Assembly: GCF_026212465.1 (NCBI RefSeq)
Contig: NC_080050.1
Coordinates: 4,166,644-4,230,643, forward strand
DNA from: Amaranthus tricolor
Taxonomy: Eukaryota; Streptophyta; Magnoliopsida; Caryophyllales; Amaranthaceae
DNA: 64,000 nucleotides
Reading direction: 5' to 3'
Positions 23,341 through 37,860 of the stretch are shown here, piece by piece. The position numbers were made by a program, and so were the translations under genes. The first letter of the stretch is position 1. Every line of letters starts with the position of its first letter. The notes under the pieces are model-generated. The model saw nothing but the letters and a program-made list of their open reading frames with translations, did not search any database and was not told the origin of the DNA.

Positions 23341-26323
23341 TTAGCTTGAAACTGCTTCTGCTTTTGCCTCTGCTTCTAGCTTAGAAGCTGGGTAATCTTC
23401 ATAGCCAGTGATCCCCGTTATCTTAATTCGGGTGATGGGCTGCATACAGAAACGTCAAATGTACACAATCTTGAGAAAATGACAATAAAATCGATGTTTG
23501 TAATCTTCCCCCCTCTTATATTCCATTCTATCATATCGACGTTAGCAAATACACCAGGAAAGTCGAAGATGATGAAACGTCTAAGTCAGGAAACATTAAA
23601 TGCAAGATGCGCATAAAACTGGCACATATGATAGTAATGATACAAAGCCCCACAAGTACACAACTGATGTTATTAATGTTTCGGTAAAATTTATACCTGT
23701 CTGTGACCGATAGTTCGTCTGTAGTTCTTCTTTTTCTTATACTTGAAGACAATAACCTTGTCATCCAGCAACTACAGTAACAACCGCAAGCATTAAGTCC
23801 ATGATTCCAACATGCACCGCAGAAAAGACGGATAAATGACAGAAAACGAAGACTTGAGTTACCTGTTCTTCTACAACGGCATGCACTGCAGCATTTGTTA
23901 CAACAGGCTTCCCGATGTAAGTGCTATCTTTAGTACCTACTAGCAATACTTTGTTCAATATGATCTGTAAAATAATAAACGCATGAGCTCTCGTAAGCTT
24001 TTTGAGGATAAACCATGAAGTATATAACCAGGCAAGACTGGGAAGTTGTCGATAAGTTGATAACTAAAGTGGGTATTCATGGGAGGTAACAAAATCATCC
24101 CTATGAGACTACAAGTTACAAGAACAAGCGGGTAACTTGATATGGGCACAAGAGTGTTTCAAAGGACAACCAAACCAAATACGACATGACTACATGCTAC
24201 TATAAACTATGATAACTTAACTCGGTAAGTGTATATGACCATAACTCTTATATCAACCATACCATAAGTTCATAACTACGGAAACTTCTAATGTCATCGT
24301 GTATTATAAGTTATAACCAATTGGAAGCTCAATTTCACATTTTTAGCAAGGAATTCTTCTTTTACTCTCGAAGAAGCCCGAGTGTATACAACTGACGATA
24401 TCAAAACATATCAAAGCAGATTTGTAGAACATTTATTATGTTTCAACTTTCATTACCATGCTACACGTTCTTGTTCCGAAATCAATTCTACTACCTAATT
24501 AAGGCCCCAAGCTATATTATATACTTTAACACACTCCTTCACACGAGAGCCCCTTGGCTAGAAAAGTGAATGCATGACAAGCCAACCTCATACTTGACGC
24601 TAAATATTCCACTTGAATTTAAAGGTACATGAGATTCAAACCTATAACCTTCTGTCACGTTGGCTTCTGATATCATGTCAAAAGATCAATTCAAACAAAA
24701 ATTTAAGCTGATGATTAAGGTCCCATAATAAGTTATATACTCTAACATTAAACACTATGTTCATTAATATGATCTCATACACCAGACTATTGAAACAATG
24801 AACACAAAAACAAAAATTACCAGCAAAATGGATGCCATATAGTAGACATTTTGGCCAGCACCGGTGTAAAGTCTTTCCTAATTCACTAATTCCTCCATGA
24901 ATTGGGAATTTATACAAGCAGATATTAAACTACATGTGGGAATCGTAAATAATATCGTAAAACTGTGTTGACAGCATAGTAAGTAGTAAATCAGCAATAC
25001 AGAAAGAGGGTCTTGAATTTGAATTACTATGCACTCAATGCCAAAACCTGACCTTATCATTGACATTAGCACCTTTGAGTCTCTGTGTGAAAATCCATCG
25101 TCCAGGAATGACAATGTACTGCCTCGAACCAATCTGATAAACGAAAGATTTACACATCAAAACAAAACAATTGCCTTTTGATGAAGTGAAATTGTAATAT
25201 ATCGGAAAATCCATAATTATACCGCAAATTCTTGAATGAGATGGTCTCACCGTGAGACATGTCTTTATACTTGGGTTAAATAGCCCAATAGTAGAAACTT
25301 TTAGGTTATGGGCTTTATATTTTTGGGTCGTCTCATCGTGAGACGGTCACATACATATACTCAACACACACATCAAATTGATCAATCTGTTAACCTTTAT
25401 CAGGCTCAAACAATATAGAAGATTTCAACTTGCTAGAAAGTCATTAAAAATGCCCCTGAAGGCCAAAACAACCATACTAGCAACTAAAAACCATTCACCC
25501 ACCATGTCAATAAAACCTAACATAAAATAAAAACAGAAACCATCATCCAACTACCATCAAGACTCAAGAGCCATATAGAAATTGCCTGGATGAACACTCA
25601 TCATACAACATTCTATCATCCGAATACCATTAGATGAGGTCTACCTAGGCTAAACTTGGGTCAGATGTACACGACCTTATAGCAAAAGTAGAAAGAATAA
25701 CCTGCAACTTCATATTATTTGGATGCACAAAAGTTAATGAGCCAATTTGCAATAATGGGACTTGTCCAAGCAAATTGTGGTCGATTTTAGGCTATTTTTG
25801 GACCGAGCGAATTGCAAATTTGAAAAGAAAATAAGCCATCAAACTATGTTACACTATACAATTATATGGATGGGTATCACATAAAATCAATCAAAATAAC
25901 AATTTTCACAATGAAACTTAATTAATTGAAAATTCAAAAGTTACCTACCATAACAACAGCAAAAATCTCTTCGCGGGCAGGAGGAGGGTCTTTCTTGGGG
26001 AAAAGTTTCTCACGAATAGCTTCATATTCAGGAGAACCAGGCTTAGGAATCTCAATGTCTTCAGGCAAAACGTCAGAAAGTTTAGGTCTATCAAATGGGG
26101 ATCTTTTGAAAGTTTCTGGGTCAATGTCCTCCAAATCTGCTATACTTCTGGAGCCATTAGCAGCTACAGAAGAAAGGGAAAGCCTTTGAGAAAAGGGTAA
26201 AATGGGAGGAGAAATAAAATTGGAAAATGGTTTTGAAAAACTAAGTGGGTTTTGATTGTGAGAGTGTTTAATTGTTGCAAAGATTGAGGATGAACAAGAG
26301 AATGCCATTGTTGCAGAAGCCAT
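23341..26323 (-). CDS. RPL21: Chloroplast ribosomal protein bL21c, 243 aa, 5 exons
   Basis: A large-subunit plastid ribosomal protein, nuclear-encoded. Exons in transcript order are 26323-25949, 25133-25053, 23964-23863, 23771-23697 and 23439-23341, ending in TAA. The N-terminus (about 50 residues, rich in Ser and Phe, few acids) is a plastid transit peptide. An acidic linker with EDIEIPKPGSPEYEAIREK follows, then the bL21 fold: IFAVVMIGSRQYIVIPGRW, ILNKVLLVGTKDSTYIGKP, VIVFKYKKKKNYRRTIGHRQ and TRIKITGI. The KYKKKKNYRRTxGHRQ box is the L21 signature. A plastid extension ends in EAEAKAEAVSS. Matches the Arabidopsis At1g35680 type. Intron 1 contains a GTCTC-ended MITE. Confidence 0.95.
25233..25356. 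mobile_element. Short MITE with GAGACGGTCTC-type ends
   Basis: Left end 'gagatggtctcaccgtgagac', right end 'gtctcatcgtgagacggtc', spanning about 124 bp. Related palindromic insertions sit at 47862, 56330, 58040 and 58965. It lies in intron 1 of the bL21c gene. Confidence 0.65.
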
Positions 26324-27249
26324 TTTTGTTGAAGCTCTCTGGAGAGAAAAGAAGATTACCGTCTCTTGCTCTTGGAATTGAGAGGGTTTATCCTATCTTC
26401 TTTGGGTCAAATGACAAAAATAGCCATTGGAATTTCTCAAATATAATATTCCATTTTTTAAATTTGATTTTTCAAAAAAAATGAAAATCATATCTTGTGA
26501 TTATTAAAATAGACTTAGTCCATACTATTTTATTGTGCAACTTTCCTTAGTAATTCGTTCACAAGTCCACACTGTTCACTATCGACTCTACTTAATCACA
26601 TCTTTAACTCATGCTCTTTAATTTAAGGTTGGTGCATACTATTTTAGTATGCACTAAATCTATACAAAATCAACTTTGAAATCTTAGGATTCGTTCAATA
26701 TTACTGTGGCATTTTTTTTATTTTTTTAATTACAAAAGTCATATGATATACTAGTATGTTTCATAATAAATAAAAACTTAGTTAAATTTATTGAAAACTG
26801 ATGATAGTTTCCATAGCTATCAGAAATTGTTGTGAGAAACGATCTCTCCGAAAAACGCATTAAATATATGGGGTGAACAATCCAATTAATACAAATTGAA
26901 TAAGGTTATTTTAGACCAAAATTTGGGATATAAATATAAAGATTCTTTATGAAAATAACAAATGAAACACTTAAAATGACAAATAAAAACTTTTTTAAGG
27001 AACAGGGAGCAGTAATTGTCCCTTCCTTAGTTCAAAAAAAGATGCAATTTTGGGCAACTCAAATATTAACTTGCTTCAATATCATCCTTTTACATGTTAA
27101 ATGCAGTTGTGTCCATTACTTCACTACAATCATCTATTCTAAGGCAAAGCGACGATCACCCATATTCGACATCTCAAAACTCGGTTTAATCAAATCCGAT
27201 GCATGTAAACCTACAAGAACTGAAGGTTGCATTGCTATGTCACTACCCT
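26324..27249. other. bL21c upstream region and CDPK 3' flank
   Basis: Between the bL21c start (minus strand, 26323) and the CDPK stop (27250). It must include the bL21c promoter and CDPK 3' UTR. AT-rich, no TATA box I would defend, no repeat identified. Confidence 0.4.
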
Positions 27250-30583
<3,334 letters not shown>

Positions 30584-31774
30584 TTTTATGCAATTAAATA
30601 CAAAAAGATTTCAGGGTTTTCTTTAATTTTTAGATTTAATATATAAAAAATCAAATCAAAATGAAGAAAGATCTATGAAACTAAAATCTGGGTCTTTCTT
30701 AAATCAATCAGAAGGACTAATTGGTAGACGAGAATTGAGGAAAAGATTGATTGATGTAATGAAAATTCTTTCAACCCATATGGGATATTTTGTTTTGGTG
30801 ATGAAAATTAAAGGTAAAGGGAAATTGGATTAAATAAAATTGTGGGAAGAATCTGTGGTATATCTTTCAAGAAAGTGATGACTGTGTAAGATCGTGCGTA
30901 ATTGGTTGGAGACGACTAATATTTCCAAGTCATCTTGGCTTTATTGACGGTGGATAATACGTCCATTTCTTCCCTTCATTGATATTATTCGCTCTGCCTG
31001 CTGCACTAGGTTATGTATTATTCCAACGTTTAAAAATAAACACTTAAAATTAATATTTTTTTTAAAAAAATGCTTACAATTGACAAGGACATGTTTAATA
31101 GAAAAATGTCGCTATTAGTAGAAAAAAAATATTAGTAGTAAATTTAATTGGGTGAAGAATGAGATAAATAACAAACTAACAGATAAAAAAAAAACCTAAA
31201 ATAGAGATGCAATATAAGCTCATAGATGAGATTAAAAAAAAAAGGTGAGATTATTGTCAAAAAAATAAAAAAGCAAAATTGAACGAGACAAATAAAAATA
31301 AAAATGGTGCAATATGAGATACACAAAGAGATAGTGTGAATTATGAAATATGATGATACCTTGTATTCGTAGGATTTGGTGATGAAATTAGGAGTGTCCA
31401 TTTGGAACATTAATTGGTTTTGGGTCAAATGTAGGATATAGTCGAGTTGGTATGTTAAAGTGAGTGTTTTTATGTTTAAAGTATTAATTTTAATATTAAA
31501 ATGTCGTTAAAAATTTAATAATTAAAATGAATATTTAAGTATGAAAATAGATGTTTTGATTAATTTAGTTGGTTTCTTTAGCTTGATTTAGGACTATATT
31601 GTGACAAGACATTCTTATATAGGTGTTTGTGATCTTAATATGGTTTCAGTGTGTTATGAATTGCCTTTGGTAGTTGAGGTTATTTTGAATATGTTTTAAA
31701 TTTTGACTCAATTGAACAAGTTGAATCACGAAAAAAATTAAGGTGTTTGATTAGGATAATTTTTTTCAGATTGA
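30584..31774. other. CDPK promoter/5' UTR and AT-rich flank
   Basis: 30584-31000 lies upstream of the minus-strand CDPK start and should contain its leader and promoter. 31000-31774 is AT-rich with no coding match. Confidence 0.4.
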
Positions 31775-32988
31775 TCTTGTACAAGACGGTCTTATAATGA
31801 CATTGTTAATTTGGGTCGGCTTAATTTGCACGTGAATCAACCTCACATGCTTTCTCTTATTTTTCTCATTTTCTGGGTATTTTTCAATTTTAATCTTAAA
31901 AGTATCAATTTTTACTTAAAGGTATCAATTTCAACTTAAAGTAAACTTTAAAGTGATCAATTAACATAAACAATTTCAATTTTGACCTTTTTATGATTAA
32001 TTTTGACGTTAAACTGATCAATTTCTACCTAAATATGTTTATGTTTTACAATTTGAGAATGAAGTTAATAAAATGATATTATTTTATCATTCTATGGATG
32101 AATTTTAAACAACAAATGAATGGTCAATAACACTATCAATAATAGTGTTAAAACATTATACAATACAAGTACTTTTATTCAATGCAACATGATGGTTCTA
32201 ATGGAACATAAGAGTACTTGTACTCTTTAATTATTGATAATAGTGATATTACTCTTTCCTCAACATGTTTATATATATTTGTAAATAGTTCAAATTGAAT
32301 ATGTTAAAAGTTAAATTATGACACATAAATTGACAATTGATGTTTTATGATCTAACTCAATTTTGAATGTATAAGCTTCAATTATCGTTTTCAAAATAAT
32401 TGTTTCAAAGTCTATAAAGATATTGTATAGGTTTTAGTTCAAATTGAATATGTTAATAATTAAATTATGACATATAATTTGACAATGATGTTTTATAATC
32501 TAACTTAATTTTGAACTTTTAATCTTCAATTATCGTTTTAAAAATAAGTATTCAAATTGTATAGATATATTGTATAGCATTTAGTTCAAATTTAATAGGG
32601 TAATAGTTTTAACACTATTATTGACCGTTTTATTGACCATTCATTTGTTGTTTGAAATTTATCCATTGAAATGATAGAATAATACCATTTTATATAACTT
32701 CGTTCTAAAACTGTGAAACAAAACCATATTTAGGTAGAAATTGATCAGTTTTACGTCAAAATTGATCACTTTTAGGTTCAAATTGAATTTTTTTTTTACT
32801 TTAATTGATATGCTTAAGTATTACTTTACGTTGAAATTGATACCTTTAAGGTCAAAATTGATACCTTTAAAGGTCAACATTGATAAATGCCCAATAAATG
32901 GAAAAAATAAGGAAAAACGTGTGATGTTGTTACGCGTGAATTAGGCCGACCAAATCTTGGTCTCAATTTGAGACGGTCTTGGCCAAGT
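31775..32988. mobile_element. Foldback element: two inverted arms of about 400 bp around a tandem duplication
   Basis: The left arm (about 31775-32170) and right arm (about 32570-32988) are diverged inverted copies. Paired landmarks are 'caagacggtct', 'gggtcggcttaatt', 'gtatcaattt', 'gatcaatttctacctaaatatg', 'aacaacaaatgaatggtcaat' and 'aacactat'. The centre is a tandem duplication of about 150 bp (about 32287-32436 and 32437-32583, each starting 'agttcaaattgaatatgtta'). No coding capacity seen. Confidence 0.75.
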
Positions 32989-33578
32989 TTTGGTGTAATT
33001 TTTTTTGGATGAAAAGTATTTAAAATAAAAAAAAGAGTTGATCAAATGGTAAAAAAACTATGATAAGATCATACGACAAATTGCAGTCTTTAACCTATTT
33101 GTCTTACTGCATTTATTTTTATTTTCTAATATATGATGATAATTGATTCATGGTATAGCGGACATTTTGTTAGAAAAAACAGATATCTAATCCGAATTAT
33201 ATAATGTTTGAAAATCGGATAAATTATTTGATTTTTAAAATCAATATTTTAAATTGGATATTTTTGAACATCCTAATTACTATATCCAACAAAGTTCGAA
33301 GAAAATTTGAATAAAATAAAATTATTTAATAACTTTATTCCAAAAATAAGCTTCGTGAAAACTTTATTCCCAAAATAAGCGTCCGTACATCCTAACCTAG
33401 GCTTGGTGTAAAAACGCTGTTTCTAACAGCGAAAAAAAAAGTTAGAAAAGCATCAAGTCGCTGTTATTAACAGCGACTTAAACTCAATTTTTTTTTACTT
33501 TCTTGTATGAATTAAACTAGTCGTTGTTAATTTGAAAAATAGTCGTTCCGAACTTAAAAATAGCCATTGTAATTATGT

Positions 33579-33710
33579 TCTATAAATAACTCCATCATTT
33601 CCCTACTTCATTGTATCCAATTTACATCATTCTTGTTCTAGTAAATCAATTTTTAAAGGTAACATAAGGTATTATGTTAGTCTTATTCTCAATTTATAAA
33701 TGTTCCGTAG
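33579..33710 (+). promoter_or_regulatory. Putative TATA box and leader intron of the GRF gene
   Basis: TATAAATA at 33581 precedes the GRF ORF by 130 bp. An 'aaag|gtaaca' donor at about 33658 and 'ttccgtag' acceptor at 33710 would splice the leader directly onto the ATG. Inferred from sequence only. Confidence 0.4.
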
Positions 33711-34028
33711 ATGTCAAAGGACCATTGTATTGAAGAGCTTTGTGATTGTGGTTATGAAGTTGAGATTAATACAGATTGGAGCGACTTCGATCCTGGGCGT
33801 GATTTTGTTGCTTGTTCTTTCTACTTGGTTGAAGGTTTAGGATACACATACTTTAGATGGATTGATCTGGAGGGTACCAAATGGCAGAGACACCTAATAA
33901 TACAGCTTGAAAAAGAAAAACAAGAGCTTAAAGATGAGGTTTTTAATCTCAAGAGACAAATAGATGATATGACACATAGGAAAGAGGAGAGCGAAAGGAT
34001 TATGAGAAAGTTTAAGAAGCAATCTTAG
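33711..34028 (+). CDS. Small GRF zinc-finger / coiled-coil protein carried by MULE-B (105 aa)
   Basis: Resembles plant At4g04775-like proteins: a GRF-type zinc finger followed by a coiled coil. The finger spans about residues 8-53: CDCG (C11, C13), GRDFVAC (C35), then YTYFRWID. Y45 stands where the family has its last Cys (C-x-F/Y-F-x-W), so one zinc ligand appears lost. Residues 62-103 are rich in K, E and L in heptad-like order. The ORF is intact with no stops. It lies just inside the left TIR of MULE-B and points inward. GRF fingers bind single-stranded nucleic acid in other proteins; any role here is inference. Confidence 0.72.
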   Translation: MSKDHCIEELCDCGYEVEINTDWSDFDPGRDFVACSFYLVEGLGYTYFRWIDLEGTKWQRHLIIQLEKEKQELKDEVFNLKRQIDDMTHRKEESERIMRKFKKQS

Positions 34029-34388
34029 TTAGCGTCGGTGGTTTAACTTAACGAATGAACTATGTAATTTGATATGTATTCGTTGAACATGAATGAAATT
34101 TTGTTGAATTTTGGAGAGCATTTTTCATATTTGAATATGATTGTCTTTTTATTTTTGATTTAATTCATACTGCATTTTTGGCGGAATGATTCATCGCCGA
34201 AAAGTCTGAGTACTTAACATCATTTCATTCATAATACACGTGTGATAATACGATTAAAATATATACATCTACATATATATTACAAATTATACACAAAAGT
34301 CCAAATGTTACAAATATTGAATATGTACAAATGTTTAATATATACAAAATGTCACTAATGTTCAATATATACAAACAGTATTCTAATG

Positions 34389-35261
34389 CTAATCCTCCTC
34401 CTGTACCTTGTCTAACTGTAACGGTTTACGACGCCTCCTACGATAGTAAGAGGCCGTCGTATGACGCTCGGGTAGGGGAGGTGATTGATATTGTGATGAT
34501 GTGGCACCCTGTGAGGACCCGACACCGTAGTCGGGGTACGTTAAGTCAACCTCCCATGGCCTCCCATGGCGCATCAAGCAACATCAAGTACAATAGTTGT
34601 ACCCGGTTGCCAGTCTTGTCGGAGAACAAGACAACACCAATCAGATATAAGAGATACGCCTTAGCGTATCTCTCAACGGTAGGCTCATCAGCACCTTCAG
34701 GGAGGTGCGAGAAGTTCTGCGCAAGCCATGTTACGCGCAGGCTGCTCCCTTTGGCTACCTCTGCGGGAGGTCGGACTCCTAATAATCTATGGACTTTGTC
34801 TTGCCAACTTTCGAGTTGGCGTCCAACGGTGCACACGGCATGTCCCTCGATGGGAAGCCGTGTAAGCACAACTACGTCAAGTAAAGTGACAATAGCCTCA
34901 CCTAAAGGTAGGTGGAAGGTATGGTCTCCTGGCGCCACCGCTCGACTAAAGCCGTGACTAGCGCCCGATCAACTCTCCCATACGCGATGAGGTGGAAGTC
35001 ATACAACCTCGCTCGCTGAAGGTACGGGATGATCCGTGCGTCAATGGCCCACGGAGCAGAGTCGGGATGCCTAGTGTATATGGTCTCCGCGTCGGACAAC
35101 TGAACGCAAAGATTATGTTAGCTTAAAGTTAAAGTATTAAGGCATATAAATTCAAAAAAGGTAAGTTGACTAACCTGGACATCCCATAGTACACTGCTCC
35201 TGTGATCCGCCTGCATCGTAAGCACACTAGGGTCGTGAGGGCCTAGAGCTGCTGGATCCAT
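34389..35261 (-). pseudogene. PMD (MAIN-like) gene, N-terminal part, broken; cargo of MULE-B
   Basis: Exon 1, 35261-35175, opens MDPAALGPHDPSVLTMQADH, the usual PMD N-terminus. Exon 2 starts at 35099 (LSDAETIYTRH...). The core motif HTFHLPLGEAIVTLLDVVVL and GLPI-like LPIEGHAV identify the domain. Lesions: a 1-nt loss near 34927 shifts frame inside RWRQET/HTFHLP. A 10-bp tandem duplication CCATGGGAGG (minus strand, about 34553-34573) shifts it again after LLDAPWE. The second half of the PMD core is missing, and the chain passes straight to a Ser/Gln/Arg tail ending RRRRRKPLQLDKVQEED. The in-frame tail suggests an internal deletion before the small lesions. Confidence 0.75.
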
Positions 35262-35309
35262 CTCTACTGCAATTCAACAATAAGTAAGCGTTATTTATTG
35301 TAAAAATAC

Positions 35310-36278
35310 TTAAGAAATACTCTTACACTTCAACGTGAGAACGGTTTGATTTGAAATCTCAGTTCGGTACTCAACGTTCCTACGAATATGATACAATCTA
35401 ACAGCATCCAACAAGGCATCCTTGTTATCAAACATCATACCCTTTTGAAACTCTCCTTCATTGGTGTAGGTTGTATCACAATCCCAAGACCTCAAAGAGT
35501 TGTCCTCAACGTGTTCATCTAGAGGGGGAACTAGTGCATAAGGTGTAGGAGCAATGATTGTTGGAATGTTGCCTAAGTTCATGTCATTAGCTAGAGCCTC
35601 CTCGTCAACACCCACATCGTCCTCAGAAGGAGCTTCTACGAATTCATTACTCTCACTATTAACATCACCCCACGGCTCATTTGTATCTTCTAAGTTAAAA
35701 GTATCATCATTTGTGACTTAAAATTGAAGTTGATTGGGTTCATTAGAAGGATAAGAAGAAGATGGCATAAAGGGATTTTGGGTTTCTTGGGTAGGGAAGG
35801 ACGTATGAGAAGGAGCAGAAGAAGTTACATTCAGGAATGCATTTGATACCACAACATTGATATCTTGATTCCCTAGGGGTATCTCTTCTACATATAACTC
35901 TAAAGAAGGAGTAGGGGTAGACCTTGAATACTCCCACATTGCATCTATAGCCTCCTCATCCTCAACCTGAAAAGCTAACAAATCTCCACTCATATTGTAC
36001 TTAAAACTTACATTAACAGTACTTCTTGTAGTGTCAATGTCAATCTTAGAGCATATAAAATGTTTAAATTCATTCAAATCCATGTTTGAGTTGCATGCAA
36101 ACAGTTTACGTCTTCCCCCAACATACTTAACGTTGTTACTACTTGATCGAATTGAACCATTCCAAAAGCATACAACAGTCACACGAAATGAAGCCATTTC
36201 TACAACAATACATACAAAATCAACATCACCATCAAGTTCATAAATATATGACCACTTGATAGATCGTTTTACTACCAA
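35310..36278 (-). pseudogene. MuDR-type transposase, N-terminal modules only; cargo of MULE-B
   Basis: An upstream Met at 36278 opens the frame; the likely start MASFRVTVVCFWNGSI is at 36197, after a possible short leader intron. Residues about 1-105 form the PB1-like N-terminal module of plant MULE transposases (FKYNMSGDLLAFQVEDEEAIDAMW). A Ser/Pro linker ends at an in-frame TAA at 35718. The same frame reads on through an acidic linker to the Mutator DNA-binding module (FDNKDALLDAVRLYHIRRNVEYRT...LKCK). The zinc finger, DDE catalytic core and SWIM finger are missing. The reading frame stops at 35310, and the PMD gene begins 49 bp further on. One stop codon is the only lesion in the remaining part. 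Confidence 0.75.
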
Positions 36279-37860
36279 AAATAATTCCTAATTCACCTAA
36301 CTAGTATAGTTGGGAAAGTAGGGTCGAACCACTGTGGAAGGACAAATAAAGTCACAATTTGAACCAAGTTCACTATTGCTAACGATCAAATGTTGGATTT
36401 TTGTTTATCTAAGTAGAACGCAAAAACAAGAGATGAATAAAATTCAATAATTAAAAACCTAGGGCTAAAAGGATTCACTATGCATCGATCATGATTCATG
36501 AACAACAATTGGGATAAGAATGAATATAGGCGAAGGAAGATGTTGCTCTCGCATACAAATTCGACAATCAAACAATAAAACAAGCTATCGCGATTAAAGC
36601 TTAATTGTTCAAAGAAGGAAATCGTTCACTCAAACTCGCAACTCTCGCTTATAGAATTGAGCGAATAAAACTTGCAAATTGGCCAAACATGCAATCAATC
36701 TAAAACCCATCAATTGAATCGCCTAGACAAACCAAATTTAAATCCTAAAATCAAACAAGAATCATGACCTTTTGCATAGTTTCACCAAACCCTAGAAATA
36801 AAACTACTCACTAAGCATATTAAAACTAACAAGAGATTCAACAATTAAATTCATGGAAAAAATCAAATTCAAATTTAATGGAGAAACAAACATTCAAAGA
36901 TTACAATAATAAACAAGAACAAGAGATTAGAATTGAAACTAATACCTTCAATATAATTAAAATTACAATGTCCAAGTGTTGATTAAAAATCCCCCATGGC
37001 AAGTAATATGAGAAATCCCTTCAATACCAAACCCTCAAAACAGAGAAAAAAAATTGTCTCAAAAATTCCCCTCAAAAGCTATTTATATCCTACTTAAAAG
37101 AGAACGGAGGATATGGGAAGTTTCTATCAAAAATAACTGCTGGACCCGGCCGGGTATGTGGAAACCCGGCCGGGTGCGAAGCATAACTAAATCTTCAAGA
37201 CCAAAAATTTTCTAAGTTCAAGAGTAAACCCGGTGGGTAAGAGGAAACCCGCCCGGGTACGCAGCAGAGCATTTTAATCTTCAATGGAAGCCTGGCCGGG
37301 TATGTGGAAACCCACCCGGGTATGAGAGGCTCACCCGGTCGGGTATGTGGAAACCCACCCGGGTATAAGAGGCTCACCCGGCCGGGTATGTGGAAACCCA
37401 CCCGAGTTCGAGTGGCATCTTTTTCTTCCAAATGGCATCTTCCAATTCTTCTAAGTGCCAAGTGAAAACCCAGTCGGGTATGTGGAAACCCACCTGGGTA
37501 TGAGAGGCTCACCCGACCGGGTATGTGGAAACCCACCCGGGTATGAGACCTAGTCAGCACAAAAATGACCCATTGAGTAGCTTATGACCTTCCAACTTGC
37601 AAATCTCGCTCCAAGAGTCGATTCCTAGCATAATTAGAGCTTTGTACCTACAAAATAGATAGGAAACAAACACTCCAACCAAGCATAAAAACCAATAGAA
37701 AATTGAGCAAAATACGCGAGAAATGCTATGAAAATACAACGGGGGCATGGTAGAAAATAATATATAAAACACACACATCACCACTATAGATGACACACAT
37801 TTTAAAATCAACAAAAAATTCATGAACAAACAACCTCATTATGAAGATCAAGGTAAATAA
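36279..37860. other. Unresolved sequence in MULE-B, possibly LTR-derived, with minisatellite
   Basis: The stretch contains 'gtagggtcgaacc' near 36320 and 'taaaacacacacatcac' near 37765, motifs I associate with non-coding parts of plant Ty3-type elements. I could not find LTR ends or a target duplication. A roughly 117-bp imperfect direct repeat ('accactatagatgacacac...tttaaaatcaaca') follows at 37784 and 37901. Confidence 0.35.
37144..37555. repeat. GC-rich minisatellite, core about 43 bp, roughly 8 partial copies
   Basis: Repeats of CCGGGTATGTGGAAACCC followed by ACCCGGGTATGAGAGGCTC, itself partly palindromic around CCCGGCCGGG. Base composition is clearly GC-richer than the surroundings. 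A 121-residue minus-strand ORF here is only the repeat translated (FHIPGRVS units). Confidence 0.85.

Noticed and set aside
25926..26189. 87-residue plus-strand ORF
   Set aside because: Shadow of the bL21c transit-peptide exon on the opposite strand.
37195..37560. 121-residue minus-strand ORF with FHIPGRVS repeats
   Set aside because: It is the translation of a GC-rich minisatellite; no start context or family likeness.
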